Below are positions 37,901 through 48,100 of a stretch of 64,000 nucleotides of DNA, piece after piece; the stretch's first letter is position 1, and each line of letters opens with the position of its first letter. Both the position numbers and the translations under genes were made by a program. Under the pieces are notes generated by a model that was given only the letters and a program-made list of their open reading frames with translations, was not told where the DNA came from and made no database searches. The stretch comes from Deltaproteobacteria bacterium. Lineage in GTDB: Bacteria; UBA10199; JACPAL01; JAHFST01. The stretch covers positions 62,001 through 126,000 of the forward strand of contig JAHFST010000009.1 of the NCBI GenBank assembly GCA_023265625.1. Direction: 5' to 3'.

Positions 37901-40900
37901 AAACCACCTGGCAGGTCAAAGACCCGTTGCCCAATGACAACTTTTACTGCCTGGGCATCATCTGCGAGGTACATCCCGCCTCGTTGAAAAAAACCGTTTG
38001 GAACGACCCCAACCAACCGCCGCGCGGGAGTCGGGTCGATTACCAATACGATCAATACGGCAACCCCACGCAGGAAGACCACTACAGCCTGGCCGGTGAT
38101 CCTCTCATCACCCTACAGACCGATTACTACCCACCGAATAAATTCCAGGCTTTGTACCAAATGCGCAACCGGCCAATGGCACAACGCAAGCGTCTGGGGG
38201 ACACCACCTACCGGGAAAAATCCTTTCAATACGACTCGGTCGGCAATCCGATCGAAGAAAACCTCTCCACCGTGCCGGGCGGTGGAGAAAAATTGACCGT
38301 CAAACGAAGCTTCTGGGGGAGCAACCTGACCAGCCTCACCGATGTTGATGGGGTCAAAAAAAATATCGGCTATGATGCCGGCAACCTTTTCCCGATCAAA
38401 GAAACGGTGCTGGGGGCGGGCCAGGCCTTGCAAACCACTCGAACCTTCGATCGCCTCACCGGGGAAATAACCTCGGAGGTCAATGCAAGCGGCATCGGAC
38501 ACTTGAAGGAATTTGACGGCCTGGGTCGCGTAACCTCCGAATCCATCCGCGACTCCAAAGGCAATGTCACCAAGGTGAAGAGCTACCAATATGACTATTT
38601 TCCCAGCCCAATTGGCACGGATGTAAATCCCACCACAGTTCTCAAAGTGACCACTTACAAATATCAAACGAGTAACGTGACAATCGGGATTCCGGAACAG
38701 ATGAGCTATTTGGACCCCAGCGGCAAGGTTTTGCAAAATTGCCAACTCTCGGAACGGGGCGATTACCGGATGATCCAATCGAAGATTTATAACGGAGGAC
38801 GGGATGAATTAACCACCGAACCCATCTTCACCAAATACTGCCCCTTCATCGCAACTTTTCCCGCCAATGCGCCGAGCTATCACGAACTCAAAGACCTCCA
38901 GGGCAGAACCATCCTGAAGGAACCACCAGCCGGAGACGCCAACTCTCCCACCGGCAAGACCGTCATCACCTACACTCAAAAAGATAATGGTCAGTTGGTC
39001 CGCAAAACCGCCAACGCCAAGGGGCAGACCTTGACGGAAACCTTGGACGACACCGACCGCCTCATCGCCGTCCAGGACAACGACGGAAATGTACTCAATT
39101 ACAGCTACAATTCGGTCGGTGATCTACTTTCAGTGACGCACCAAGGACAAGTGCTAACCGCCATGACCTACGACGTCATGGGGCGGCGACTAAGCATGAC
39201 CGATGCCGACATGGGAAATTGGATTTACCATTACGACGCAAAAGGAAACCTCACCGAACAAATCGACGCCAAGGGACAAAAGGTCAGCCACACTTACGAT
39301 GGCCTGGGCCGAGTCACCAAGAAGGAGTTCTATCAAGGCAACGGAGCGCTGGATGGCTATGAAGAGTACAGTTACGATCAGGGAAGCAACATCCAACCCG
39401 GGGAATTAGCGCAAGTCAGCGAATACTCCGGCGCCCAACAGCTCAAGCGCTGGACCAAGTTTGGCTACGAACCGCTATTCCGCCGCCAATCCACGGTGGA
39501 ACGTTTCACCACCGGGCTTGGGTTGCTCACCCAAACCACCGAGTACGACACCTTGGGGAAGGTGACGAAACTTACCTACCCCGGCGGCCAGCAGATCGCC
39601 TTTCAATATATGGCGACCGATCAACTCATGAAGGTCTGCGACAAGGCCTGTATCGCAGGCAATGAAATTTACTACCAACTCGATCCCCAAAGTGCCTTCG
39701 ATGCGTTCGGTTCCCTACAAAAAGAGACCTATGGCAATGGCGTCGTCAGCGATTACAGCTACTACCCCAACAGTCACCGACTCCTCTCCAAAAAATTATC
39801 CAACAATGGCGAGATTCTCACCCAGCGAGAATATACCCATGACCTTCTGTCCAACATCACCCAGATCACCGACCAAAAGGATGTGTCCCCGCAAGGCGGT
39901 TCTTTGGCCGGCATCCAGTATGACTCGTTGAACCGACTCTCCGCCTATCAAGGCGGAGGCGCGAAGGACGGCGCCAGCCTCAGCTATGCCGCCAATGGCA
40001 ATATTTTGAAAAACAACGCCTCATTCGGCAACACCCCCTACGAATACAACTCGGCCAGGCCTCACGCCGTCACGAAGATTGGTGATCAGAACTTCACCTA
40101 CGACGCCAACGGCAACCTAGCCTCCGACACTCAGCGACAATTCACCTACAACGCTCGCAACCAATTGATCCAGGTCACCCTCACCAACGGGACCCAGACC
40201 CATTACGACTATGACTACGCGGGGGTTCGTGTCTTGAAAAAAGTCGAGACCGACACCACGCACTACTGGGGCGATGCCCTCGAGATCCACAATCAAAAAT
40301 TGGTTTTGAATCTCTTTGTCGGCGAGCGCAAGATTGCCACCCGAGTCATCGGCGACCTAGGCCCCCTCTCCGGCAATGCCGGCGCCGGCCTACTCGACAC
40401 CGGCATCAAACTCTCCGGAGAACTCACCCCGCTGCTTCCCTGGATACTTCTGTTCTTAGCCTGGTTCTCTCTCTTTTCTCTACGCCCAACTCCTGACCTC
40501 ATCCCCAGTTGGGCCTATGTCCGCTGCATCGCCCCATGGCGCCGGGGGGAACTGTTCCCCGGAGGGCCGAGGACTACCGTCTCGATGCTTCGCCTGATAC
40601 AAAAGGTTCAAGGAACATTCGCAGGACCGGAGGGGAACAGTTCCCCCCGGCGCCTCCACCAAACCCTGATCCACACCTATCACAGGCTCTACGACCACTG
40701 GCGCCACTACCAAGACTCCCTATGGGAAACCTTCATAGCCCTCCCGCAACGCACCGCCTCCAAAGCACTCTGCATGTTGCTAATCATGCTAGGCCTGATC
40801 CAAACCCCAGTCCTCCTCTTCGCCGGCCAACCCATCGCCCCCATCCCCGACGCCACCGACGCCAATTATTTCTACTACGTCCACGACGACCATCTAGGTT

Positions 40901-42102
40901 CCTCGCAGATCCTCACCGAAGGCAAGGTCCTAACCAAACACTCCGGACTCACCTATCAACGGGGCCAAGTCCTGCAACGCTTCGAGTACACCCCGTTCGG
41001 CCAGGAACGTTACGTCCAAAACGCCACCCTCAACCTGGAACCAAGTTTCACCGGCCAAAAATATGACAAGGAGGCGGGCCTCTATTTTTACAAATCCCGC
41101 TACTACGACCCCCACCTCGGCCGCTTCCTCCAACCCGACTCCGTCATCCCCGACGGCAGCGACCTCCAGGCCTACAACCGCTACAGCTATGTCCGAAACA
41201 ATCCGCTCAATTTCACGGATCCGACGGGGCATTTTTGGGAAATTTTCAAGAACATATTCGGGGCGCTGCTGGGGGGCTTGGTGGCCGGATTTCTTGGTGC
41301 CTTGTTGAGTCCCATCATCGGTCCGCTGGCGGCCGCCATGTTGGCAGGCATGGCCGGTGGCCTCATTACCGGGGCCATTACCGGAGGACTTGAAGGGGCC
41401 TTAACCGGTGCCATCATCGGTCTGGTGTCCGGTGGACTGGGTTTTGTTGGCAATATGGGCCTGCAGACAATGGGCATCGTTAAACAGGGTTACCGCATCG
41501 CTATCCTGGCAGGCCTCGGTGCACTTGCCAGCGGTGTCAAGTATGGTTGGCAAGGGGTCTTGCTATTCGGTGTCGGCTTTCTTGGGGCCTACGCGGGATC
41601 CATGATTGGCACTTCGGTGGAACAAGCAATCCGTCCCGATCCGACCAAGAATCCAACTCCGACACAGAAAAGCGTCAATACAGAACTGAACGAGATCAAG
41701 CAAAGTCCTTGGGCTGAAACACCTCAGGGGCAGAGGATTATTCAGAAACTCGAACAGATGAACGCTTGGAAACGAATAAAAATCGCAGAATTTCACGATA
41801 CACGCGGTGGCAACTTTTCCGACAACGCCGCCGGTCGCTATAACAACTTTTCAGACACCATTAAGTTTCAACCAGGTGAGATTAACGTCGATGGCTCCCT
41901 AGTTCATGAAGCTCAACATGCGGTCTGGAGGATGACCGGCCAACGAATCTTTCCCAGCGGAGAGAATGAATATCAAGCCTTTTTGACGGAACATAATTAC
42001 CTGGTATCCGGGCAAAACGCCCCATGGCACGAACTCCCCACCCGTAGTTGGGTGGCAGAAACCTACGGTTTTAATCCATGGAGGTATCATTATGGGGAAT
42101 AA
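34948..42102 (+). CDS. SpvB/FG-GAP/Rhs giant secreted protein with C-terminal HExxH (zincin-like) domain
   Basis: A 2,384-residue Tc-toxin-like B-C fusion. A Sec signal covers residues 1-22. An SpvB-type domain follows (GAATYSIPINVPPGRGSVTP, GLSYNSYRRN), then six FG-GAP loops of the form DxNGDGxxDR (about 361-740), and YD/RHS repeats (about 1,050-1,800) that should form a hollow shell. Two hydrophobic helices (about 1829-1848 and 1940-1960) precede the RHS core (YTPFGQERY, SRYYDPHLGRF, DPTGH; about 1977-2096). A Gly-rich hydrophobic stretch leads to the C-terminal tip, with HEAQH (H2320, E2321, H2324) and a later ENEYQAF, a probable zinc peptidase. A 117-bp inverted-repeat insert lies in frame at 40538-40654. 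Long tracts are base-identical to the next gene. The product is probably a secreted or surface toxin; the target is unknown. Confidence 0.9.
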   Translation: MSLKRLVILLLILFLGIQTLWADEGGKSVGLKSMLGGGGSNSSAVQTDEFSGAATYSIPINVPPGRGSVTPQLGLSYNSYRRNINSWLGYGWEMEMGSIARVRPTISNGSDGIIDFVEGKEFEIRQGGEAESLVLMASDIKPSSYGVQGMDQYPASLYQARIEGAFTYYLALRQADSQLIIAWIAIDKSGTRYFFGWDDESREKVGAEGISRWMLTKVQDANGQQLNIFYSLLLPVTISYADVVITFAYKTNADGWGEVTTFPFYQFGNPTWVSMSRLLDEINIQASGKLLQHYQFHYVLDKIKRRLLSQITQTAGDGKSLPPITLNYQADFNPSLSETKFIHNKWGSPDYDGTLYEQAAFADMNGDGLVDHVIAKPEGGMDVFYNDGNNFFYRPGQSFWPEPFDCKYSWGGGSPTCKGKINGYHDDHQFLFLMDINGDGLPDRVARYYDGPTNGVEISYFRIAFNTGKGWSAPVDWKDPYEGDWAGVSLDDKGFYDMNGDGLVDRVVGNIELNGQKGFNVYLNTGAGFKNNPFFWVDPLNAFYFKQDKGTLGNIEDQLDGGSDNPALGKLYASDGENMYSFIRDFNGDGLPDRFFAVNILDKDDKILAKGTVIFLNQNGQGWAQGVNSGEAKLTANGTTVLLIADAVDIDYDQKGFINKTQDWIDVNGDGFLDRVHGVPDTGAIWVNYYQGIKSSEAWSSFKSEIMQDTLEETNNDHKVRGYLNNHLGDHDQYVFFQDFNGDGLPDRLAVAWDAKGKPIEYQLRVMENEPITFSDTPSWWANKNISQPYGALTQVDDGRSHKTAIEYQPSTWPRYKGQSLIFNLQLNQRPNHRYLPFNLNVAHKLYTQDYTVGALGGILGTIPEAKRHPGMRWVTYDYEGGYYYFRGAIKKIQNNLFDDKLYQVRIARFEGFQSVKKTPWRPDSETWNPYTTETRFHQALGAIDPTAGKNDGWFDPAGYTHDSLAGRPYRTEIKEGKQTVSLEETTWQVKDPLPNDNFYCLGIICEVHPASLKKTVWNDPNQPPRGSRVDYQYDQYGNPTQEDHYSLAGDPLITLQTDYYPPNKFQALYQMRNRPMAQRKRLGDTTYREKSFQYDSVGNPIEENLSTVPGGGEKLTVKRSFWGSNLTSLTDVDGVKKNIGYDAGNLFPIKETVLGAGQALQTTRTFDRLTGEITSEVNASGIGHLKEFDGLGRVTSESIRDSKGNVTKVKSYQYDYFPSPIGTDVNPTTVLKVTTYKYQTSNVTIGIPEQMSYLDPSGKVLQNCQLSERGDYRMIQSKIYNGGRDELTTEPIFTKYCPFIATFPANAPSYHELKDLQGRTILKEPPAGDANSPTGKTVITYTQKDNGQLVRKTANAKGQTLTETLDDTDRLIAVQDNDGNVLNYSYNSVGDLLSVTHQGQVLTAMTYDVMGRRLSMTDADMGNWIYHYDAKGNLTEQIDAKGQKVSHTYDGLGRVTKKEFYQGNGALDGYEEYSYDQGSNIQPGELAQVSEYSGAQQLKRWTKFGYEPLFRRQSTVERFTTGLGLLTQTTEYDTLGKVTKLTYPGGQQIAFQYMATDQLMKVCDKACIAGNEIYYQLDPQSAFDAFGSLQKETYGNGVVSDYSYYPNSHRLLSKKLSNNGEILTQREYTHDLLSNITQITDQKDVSPQGGSLAGIQYDSLNRLSAYQGGGAKDGASLSYAANGNILKNNASFGNTPYEYNSARPHAVTKIGDQNFTYDANGNLASDTQRQFTYNARNQLIQVTLTNGTQTHYDYDYAGVRVLKKVETDTTHYWGDALEIHNQKLVLNLFVGERKIATRVIGDLGPLSGNAGAGLLDTGIKLSGELTPLLPWILLFLAWFSLFSLRPTPDLIPSWAYVRCIAPWRRGELFPGGPRTTVSMLRLIQKVQGTFAGPEGNSSPRRLHQTLIHTYHRLYDHWRHYQDSLWETFIALPQRTASKALCMLLIMLGLIQTPVLLFAGQPIAPIPDATDANYFYYVHDDHLGSSQILTEGKVLTKHSGLTYQRGQVLQRFEYTPFGQERYVQNATLNLEPSFTGQKYDKEAGLYFYKSRYYDPHLGRFLQPDSVIPDGSDLQAYNRYSYVRNNPLNFTDPTGHFWEIFKNIFGALLGGLVAGFLGALLSPIIGPLAAAMLAGMAGGLITGAITGGLEGALTGAIIGLVSGGLGFVGNMGLQTMGIVKQGYRIAILAGLGALASGVKYGWQGVLLFGVGFLGAYAGSMIGTSVEQAIRPDPTKNPTPTQKSVNTELNEIKQSPWAETPQGQRIIQKLEQMNAWKRIKIAEFHDTRGGNFSDNAAGRYNNFSDTIKFQPGEINVDGSLVHEAQHAVWRMTGQRIFPSGENEYQAFLTEHNYLVSGQNAPWHELPTRSWVAETYGFNPWRYHYGE
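40538..40654. repeat. 117-bp inverted-repeat element inserted in frame in rhs gene 1
   Basis: The perfect 23-nt terminal arms begin GGCGCCGGGGGGAACTG (40538-40560) and end CAGTTCCCCCCGGCGCC (40632-40654). Each arm contains the inner palindrome GGGGAAC-x-GTTCCCC. The matching place in rhs gene 2 has no such sequence. It keeps the reading frame and adds about 39 residues (WRRGELFPGG ... GNSSPRRLH). A MITE-like insertion is the simplest reading. Confidence 0.75.
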
Positions 42103-45100
42103 TATTGTTCTTCTGAGCAGGTATCGTATCATCATCCCGCTACTCTTGGTCCTCAGCATCCAAACCACATGGGCTGCCGAAGGTGGTGAAGGCAAATCGA
42201 TCGGGCTCAAGTCGATGCTGGGCGGAGGCGGCAGCAACTCCAGCGCCGTACAAACCGACGAGTTCAGCGGCGCCGCCACCTACAGCATCCCAATCAGCGT
42301 TCCCCCAGGCCGTGGCAGTGTCACGCCGCAACTCGGCCTCAGCTACAACAGTTACCGGCGTAACATCAACAGTTGGGTCGGTTACGGTTGGGAAATGGAG
42401 ATGGGTTCCATCACCCGCGTCCGCGGCAGTGTCGGTAACGGCTCGGACGGGACCATTGATTTTATCGAGGGAAATAGCTTTGAGGTTCGGCTCGGGGGAC
42501 AGGCGGAGGCATTGGTCCTCATCACCCCCCAGCTCAAGCCCTCGTCCTACGGGTTATCGGGGCTCGATGCCTACAACGCCTCGCTCTATCAAGCACGCTC
42601 GGAAGAAGGATTCACCTACTATCTCAGCCTCCAACAACCAGGCAATCCGATGGTCGTCGCTTGGATCGCAATCGACAAGAGTGGCACCCGATATTTTTTC
42701 GGCTGGGATGACGAGTCGCGAGAAAAGGTCGCCTCCGGGGGGATTTCCCGCTGGATGCTCACCAAGGTACAGGATGCCAACGGCCAACAACTCAACATCT
42801 TCTACAGCCTGCTCCTGCCCGTCACCATCAGCTATGCCGATGTGGTGATCACCTTCACCTACAAGACCAACGCCGATGGATGGGGGGAGGTTACCACCTT
42901 CCCCTTCTACCAGTTTGGCAATCCCACCTGGGTCTCCATGTCCCGACTGCTGGATGAGATCAATATCCAGGCCTCCGGAAAACTGCTGCAACACTACCAA
43001 TTTCATTACGTCCTGGACAAAATCAAGCGACGGCTGCTCAGCCAGATCACTCAAACAGCCGGCGATGGAAAATCACTCCCCCCCATCACGCTCAACTACC
43101 AGGCTGATTTTAACCCCTCACTCTCCGAAACCAAGTTCATCCACAACAAATGGGGATCTCCCGACTACGATGGCACCCTCTACGAACAAGCCGCCTTTGC
43201 CGACATGAACGGCGACGGCCTGGTAGACCACGTCATTGCCAAACCCGAGGGGGGGATGGACGTCTTCTACAACGACGGCAACAATTTCTTCTACCGTCCG
43301 GGTCAGTCGTACTGGCCGGAGCCATTCGATTGCAAGTACTCCTGGGGCGGCGGCTCCCCTACCTGCAAGGGAAAGATCAACGGCTATCACGACGACCACC
43401 AGTTCCTCTTCCTGATGGACATCAACGGCGACGGCCTCCCCGACCGAGTGGCCCGCTACTACGACGGCCCCACCAACGGCGTCGAGATCTCCTATTTCCG
43501 CATCGCCTTCAACACCGGCAAGGGCTGGTCCAGTCCGGTGGACTGGAAAGACCCCTACGAGGGGGATTGGGCCGGGGTGAGTTTTGACGACAAAGGTTTT
43601 TATGACATGAATGGCGACGGACTGGTGGACCGGGTGGTGGGGATCGGGGTCGGGGACAACGGATTTAACGTCCACCTCAACACCGGTGCCGGATTCAAAA
43701 AAAGCCCCTTCTTTTGGGCCGACCCGCTCAGCATCTTGAACAACCCCGCGGCGGGAAAGCTCTATGCCTCCGATGGCGAAAATATGTACTCGTTCATTCG
43801 GGATTTTAACGGCGATGGGCTCCCCGACCGATTCTTCGCGGTTAACATATTGGACAAGGAGGACAAAATCCTCGCCAAAGGGACCGTCATATTTCTCAAC
43901 CAAAATGGCCAGGGTTGGGCCCAAGCAACCAATAACAGCGCAGGTAAAGTATTGGCTAATGGAACCACCGTCCTATTAATCGCCGATGCGGTTGACATCG
44001 ATTACGATCAAAAAGGCTTCATCAACAAAACCCAAGACTGGATCGACGTCAACGGGGACGGTTTCCTAGACCGTGTCCATGGCAATCCTGACACGGGACA
44101 CATTGGGGTTAGTTACTACCAAGGAATCAAATCGTCTGACGCCTGGTCCTCTTTTCAGTCGGAGATCATGCAGGACACCCTCGAAGAAACCAGTGATGCG
44201 CACAAAGTGCGCGGCTACCTGAGCAACCACATCAACGATCACAATCAATATGTCTTCTTCCAAGATTTCAATGGCGATGGCCTGCCCGACCGCCTGGCGG
44301 TTCAGTGGGACGATAAAGGGAAAGCAATTGGATACCAACTACGAATGATGGAAAGTCAACCCATCACATTCTCCGACACCCCCTCCTGGTGGGCCAATAA
44401 AAATATCAGCCAACCTTACGGAGCCCTCACCCAGGTGGATGACGGGCGCAGTCATAAGACCGCCATCGAATACCAGCCGTCCACCTGGCCGCGTTACAAA
44501 GGGCAGTCCCTGATCTTCAACTTGCAACTCAACCAGCGCCCCAACCACCGCTACCTCCCCTTCAATCTGAACGTGGTCCACAAGCTCTACACCCAGGACT
44601 ACAGCGTTTCCGCTATCGGCGGAATCTTGGGAGATATCCCCGAGGCCAAGCGCCACCCTGGGATGCGCTGGGTCACCTATGACTATGAAGGCGGCTACTA
44701 TTATTTTCGCGGCGCCAGCAAAAAAATAAAAAATAATTTGTTCGACGACGAGATTTATCAGGTACGAATCACCCGCTTTGACGGCTTTCAATCCGTCAAA
44801 AAAACACCGTGGCATCCCAGCTACGAAACCTGGAAACCTTACACCATCGAAACCCGCTTCCACCAAGCCTTGGGGGAGGTTGACCCCACTGCCGGTAAAA
44901 ATGGCAGCTGGTTTGATCCAACCGGCTACACCCACGACAGCCTGGCCGGCCACCTATACCGCATGGAAGTCAAGGAGGCCGATCAAACGGTCTCGCTGGA
45001 AGAAACCACCTGGCAAGTGAAAGACCCGATGCCAAATGACAACTTTTACTGCCAAGGCATCTTCTGCGAGGTACATTCCATCTCGTTGAAAAAAACCGTT

Positions 45101-48100
45101 TGGAACGACCCGAAGCAACCGCCACGCGGGAGCCGGGTCGATTATCAATACGACCAATATGGCAACCTCACGCAGGAAGACCACTACAGCCTGGCCGGCG
45201 CACCGCTGATCACTTTGCAAACCGATTATTACCCACCCTCCCAATTTCAGGCCTTCCTCCAACTGCGTGACCGGCCAAAGACCCAGCGCAAGCGTCTCGG
45301 GGATACCCTCTACCGGGAAAAATTTTTCCAGTACGACGCGGTCGGCAATCCCATTGAAGAGAATCTATCCACAACACCGGGGGGCGGGAAAAAATTGACC
45401 GTCAAACGGAGTTTCTCGGCGGGAAATCTGTCCAGTCTCACCGATGTCGATGGGGTGAAAAAAAATATCAGTTATGGGGCTAACAACCTCTTCCCCATCA
45501 AAGAAACGGTGACGGGCGCGGGACAATCCTTGAATACCACCCGAACCTTTGACCGACTTACCGGGGAAATGACCTCGGAGGTCAATACCAATGGCATCGG
45601 ACACATCAAGGAATTCGACGGCTTTGGTCGAGTCATTTCCGAGTCAATCCGGGACGCCAAAGGAAACATCACCAAGCTTGAGGGCTATCAATATCAGTAT
45701 TTTCCCAACCTAATCGGCATTGATGTGGACCCCACCATGATTCTCGAGGTCTCCACCTACAAATATCAGACGAGCAACCTGACTATCGAAATTCCGGAAG
45801 AGATCAGCTATCTGGATCCCGGTGGCAATGTCCTGCAACGTTGTCAACTCTCGGAACGGGGCGACTATCGGATGATTCAGTCCCGAATCTATAACGGAGG
45901 ACGGGAGGAGTTAACCACCGAACCAGTCTTCACCAAGGACTGCCCTTTTATCCCATTTTTCCCCAAAGATCTGCCGAGCTATCACGTGGTCAAGGATGTT
46001 CAGGGGAGAATGCTTCTGCGGGAACCACCGGCGGGCGACACCCTTTCACCTATGGAAAACACCGCCATTCAATACACCCATACAGATAAAGGACTCCTCG
46101 AGAAAAAAACCACCAACGCCAAGGGACAAATCCAGACAGAGACTTACGACGTGCAAGAAAGACTCGTTAAATTGGCCGATCAAGGAGGAAATGTCCTGGA
46201 GTATGCTTACAATCCGGTCGGCGACCTGACCGAGGTGCGACAAAATGGCCAACTCCTCACGAGCCTCAGCTACGATCTCATGGGTTACAAGACCGCCTTG
46301 ACGGATGCCGACATGGGGACGTGGCAATATCACTACGACCTAGGGGGGCGACTCATTGAGCAGATCGATAATGCGGGCCAGGGCGTCAAACAGTCCTACG
46401 ATGGGTTGGGCCGGGTGGTCAAAAAACAGATGGTTCGTGCCGACGGCAGTTTGGCGGGTTACGAGCTGTACAGCTACGACGGCGCTACAGGCGCCTACAA
46501 CGTATTGCCCGGTGAAAACTCCGAAGTCCGTGAGTTTGACGGACAAGGAAAATGGGTACGCAGCACGCAATTTAGCTATGACGCCAGTTATCGTCGCCTG
46601 GAAAAACTCACACGCGTCATTCCCGATGTCGGTGAATTCCGCCAAACCTTTCAGTACGATCCATTAGGGCGAATCGCCCAAACGGTATTTCCAGGGGGGC
46701 ATCAACTCGCCTATCAATACATGCTCAGCGGACAACTCATGAAGGTCTGCGAAAACTCCTGCGGCGGCGGGGGTGAGGTCTATTATTCACTGGATCCAAA
46801 CAGCGCGTTTGATCCGTACGGTTCTTTGATGAGTGAAACATACGGCAATGGCGTGGCCAGTCAATACGCCTACTACCCCAAGAGCCACCGTCTTCAGTCC
46901 AAGCAGGTCACGCAAGGCGATCACGTCTTAAGTCAACGCAGTTATGAACACGACGCCTTGGACAATATCACCAAGCTTAACAATAATCTCTCGGAGCCGG
47001 GGGAATTCGCCTCCTTGACGAATATCCAGTACGACTCCCTCAATCGATTAATTGCCTTCCAACCCAAAGATGCCGCACTCAGCACCCTGACCTATGACAA
47101 AACTGGAAACATTCTAAAAAATGACGCGTCATTTGCGGGAAAGACCTATGAATACGGTTCCTCCCGCCCTCACGCGGTGACTAAAATCGGAGACGAAATT
47201 TTCACCTACGATGCCAATGGCAATATGACCAGCGATGGGTTTCGCACGATGAAATACAACCCGAGGAATCAACTCTCTCAAGTACAAATGAACAACGACA
47301 GCGTGGTGGAATATGAGTACGACTACACCGGAGCCCGTGTTAAAAAGCGGGCCTTAAAAAAGACACCGATTGGCACGGTGGAGGAGGCCGTGACTTATTA
47401 TTTTGGGGACACCATGGAGTTGCAGGGGGACAAACTCATCCTGCATATCTATGCGGGTGATCGACGCATCGCCACCCGGGTGGTTGGCTCCTTATCTAGC
47501 CTGGCCTCGGCCGGGGCCACCTTGGTGGATCGCAACGTTGACCCCAATCTGGGGCTTGCGCAAATCATTCCCTATGCCTTGTGGCTCCTTGGTTTGTTTG
47601 TGTTGGCCTCGTTCCGCCCGGTTCCGGCAACATTACCGGCCTATCCCTACATCCTTTGGCGCCGTTATGTTGAAACCTTACAGGAGACCTGTAGCGCCTT
47701 TCCCCAACGCGCCTGGGTCAAGGGTTTTATTCTTTTCCTAGCCTTTCTCAGCACGGTGCAATTCCCGATTTTGGCGACAGCCGGGGAAAAAACCCAAGAG
47801 ACTGCAACGGACTCAGATTACTTCTACTACTACCAAGACGATCATCTCAACTCCTCCCATTTGCTAACCGAGGGCAAGGCTCTTGCAAAACATGGCGGCA
47901 TCACCTACCAGAAGGGACAGGTCCTGCAACGCTTCGAGTACACCCCCTTTGGCGAGGAACGGTTCACCCTCAATCCCAATTTACAATTTGGGCCGAGTTA
48001 CACGGGACAAGGTTTTGAGATAGAAACGGGGCTTTATTACTACCAGTCTCGCTATTACAACCCCACCCTGGGAAGATTTATCCAACCGGACACGCTGGTG

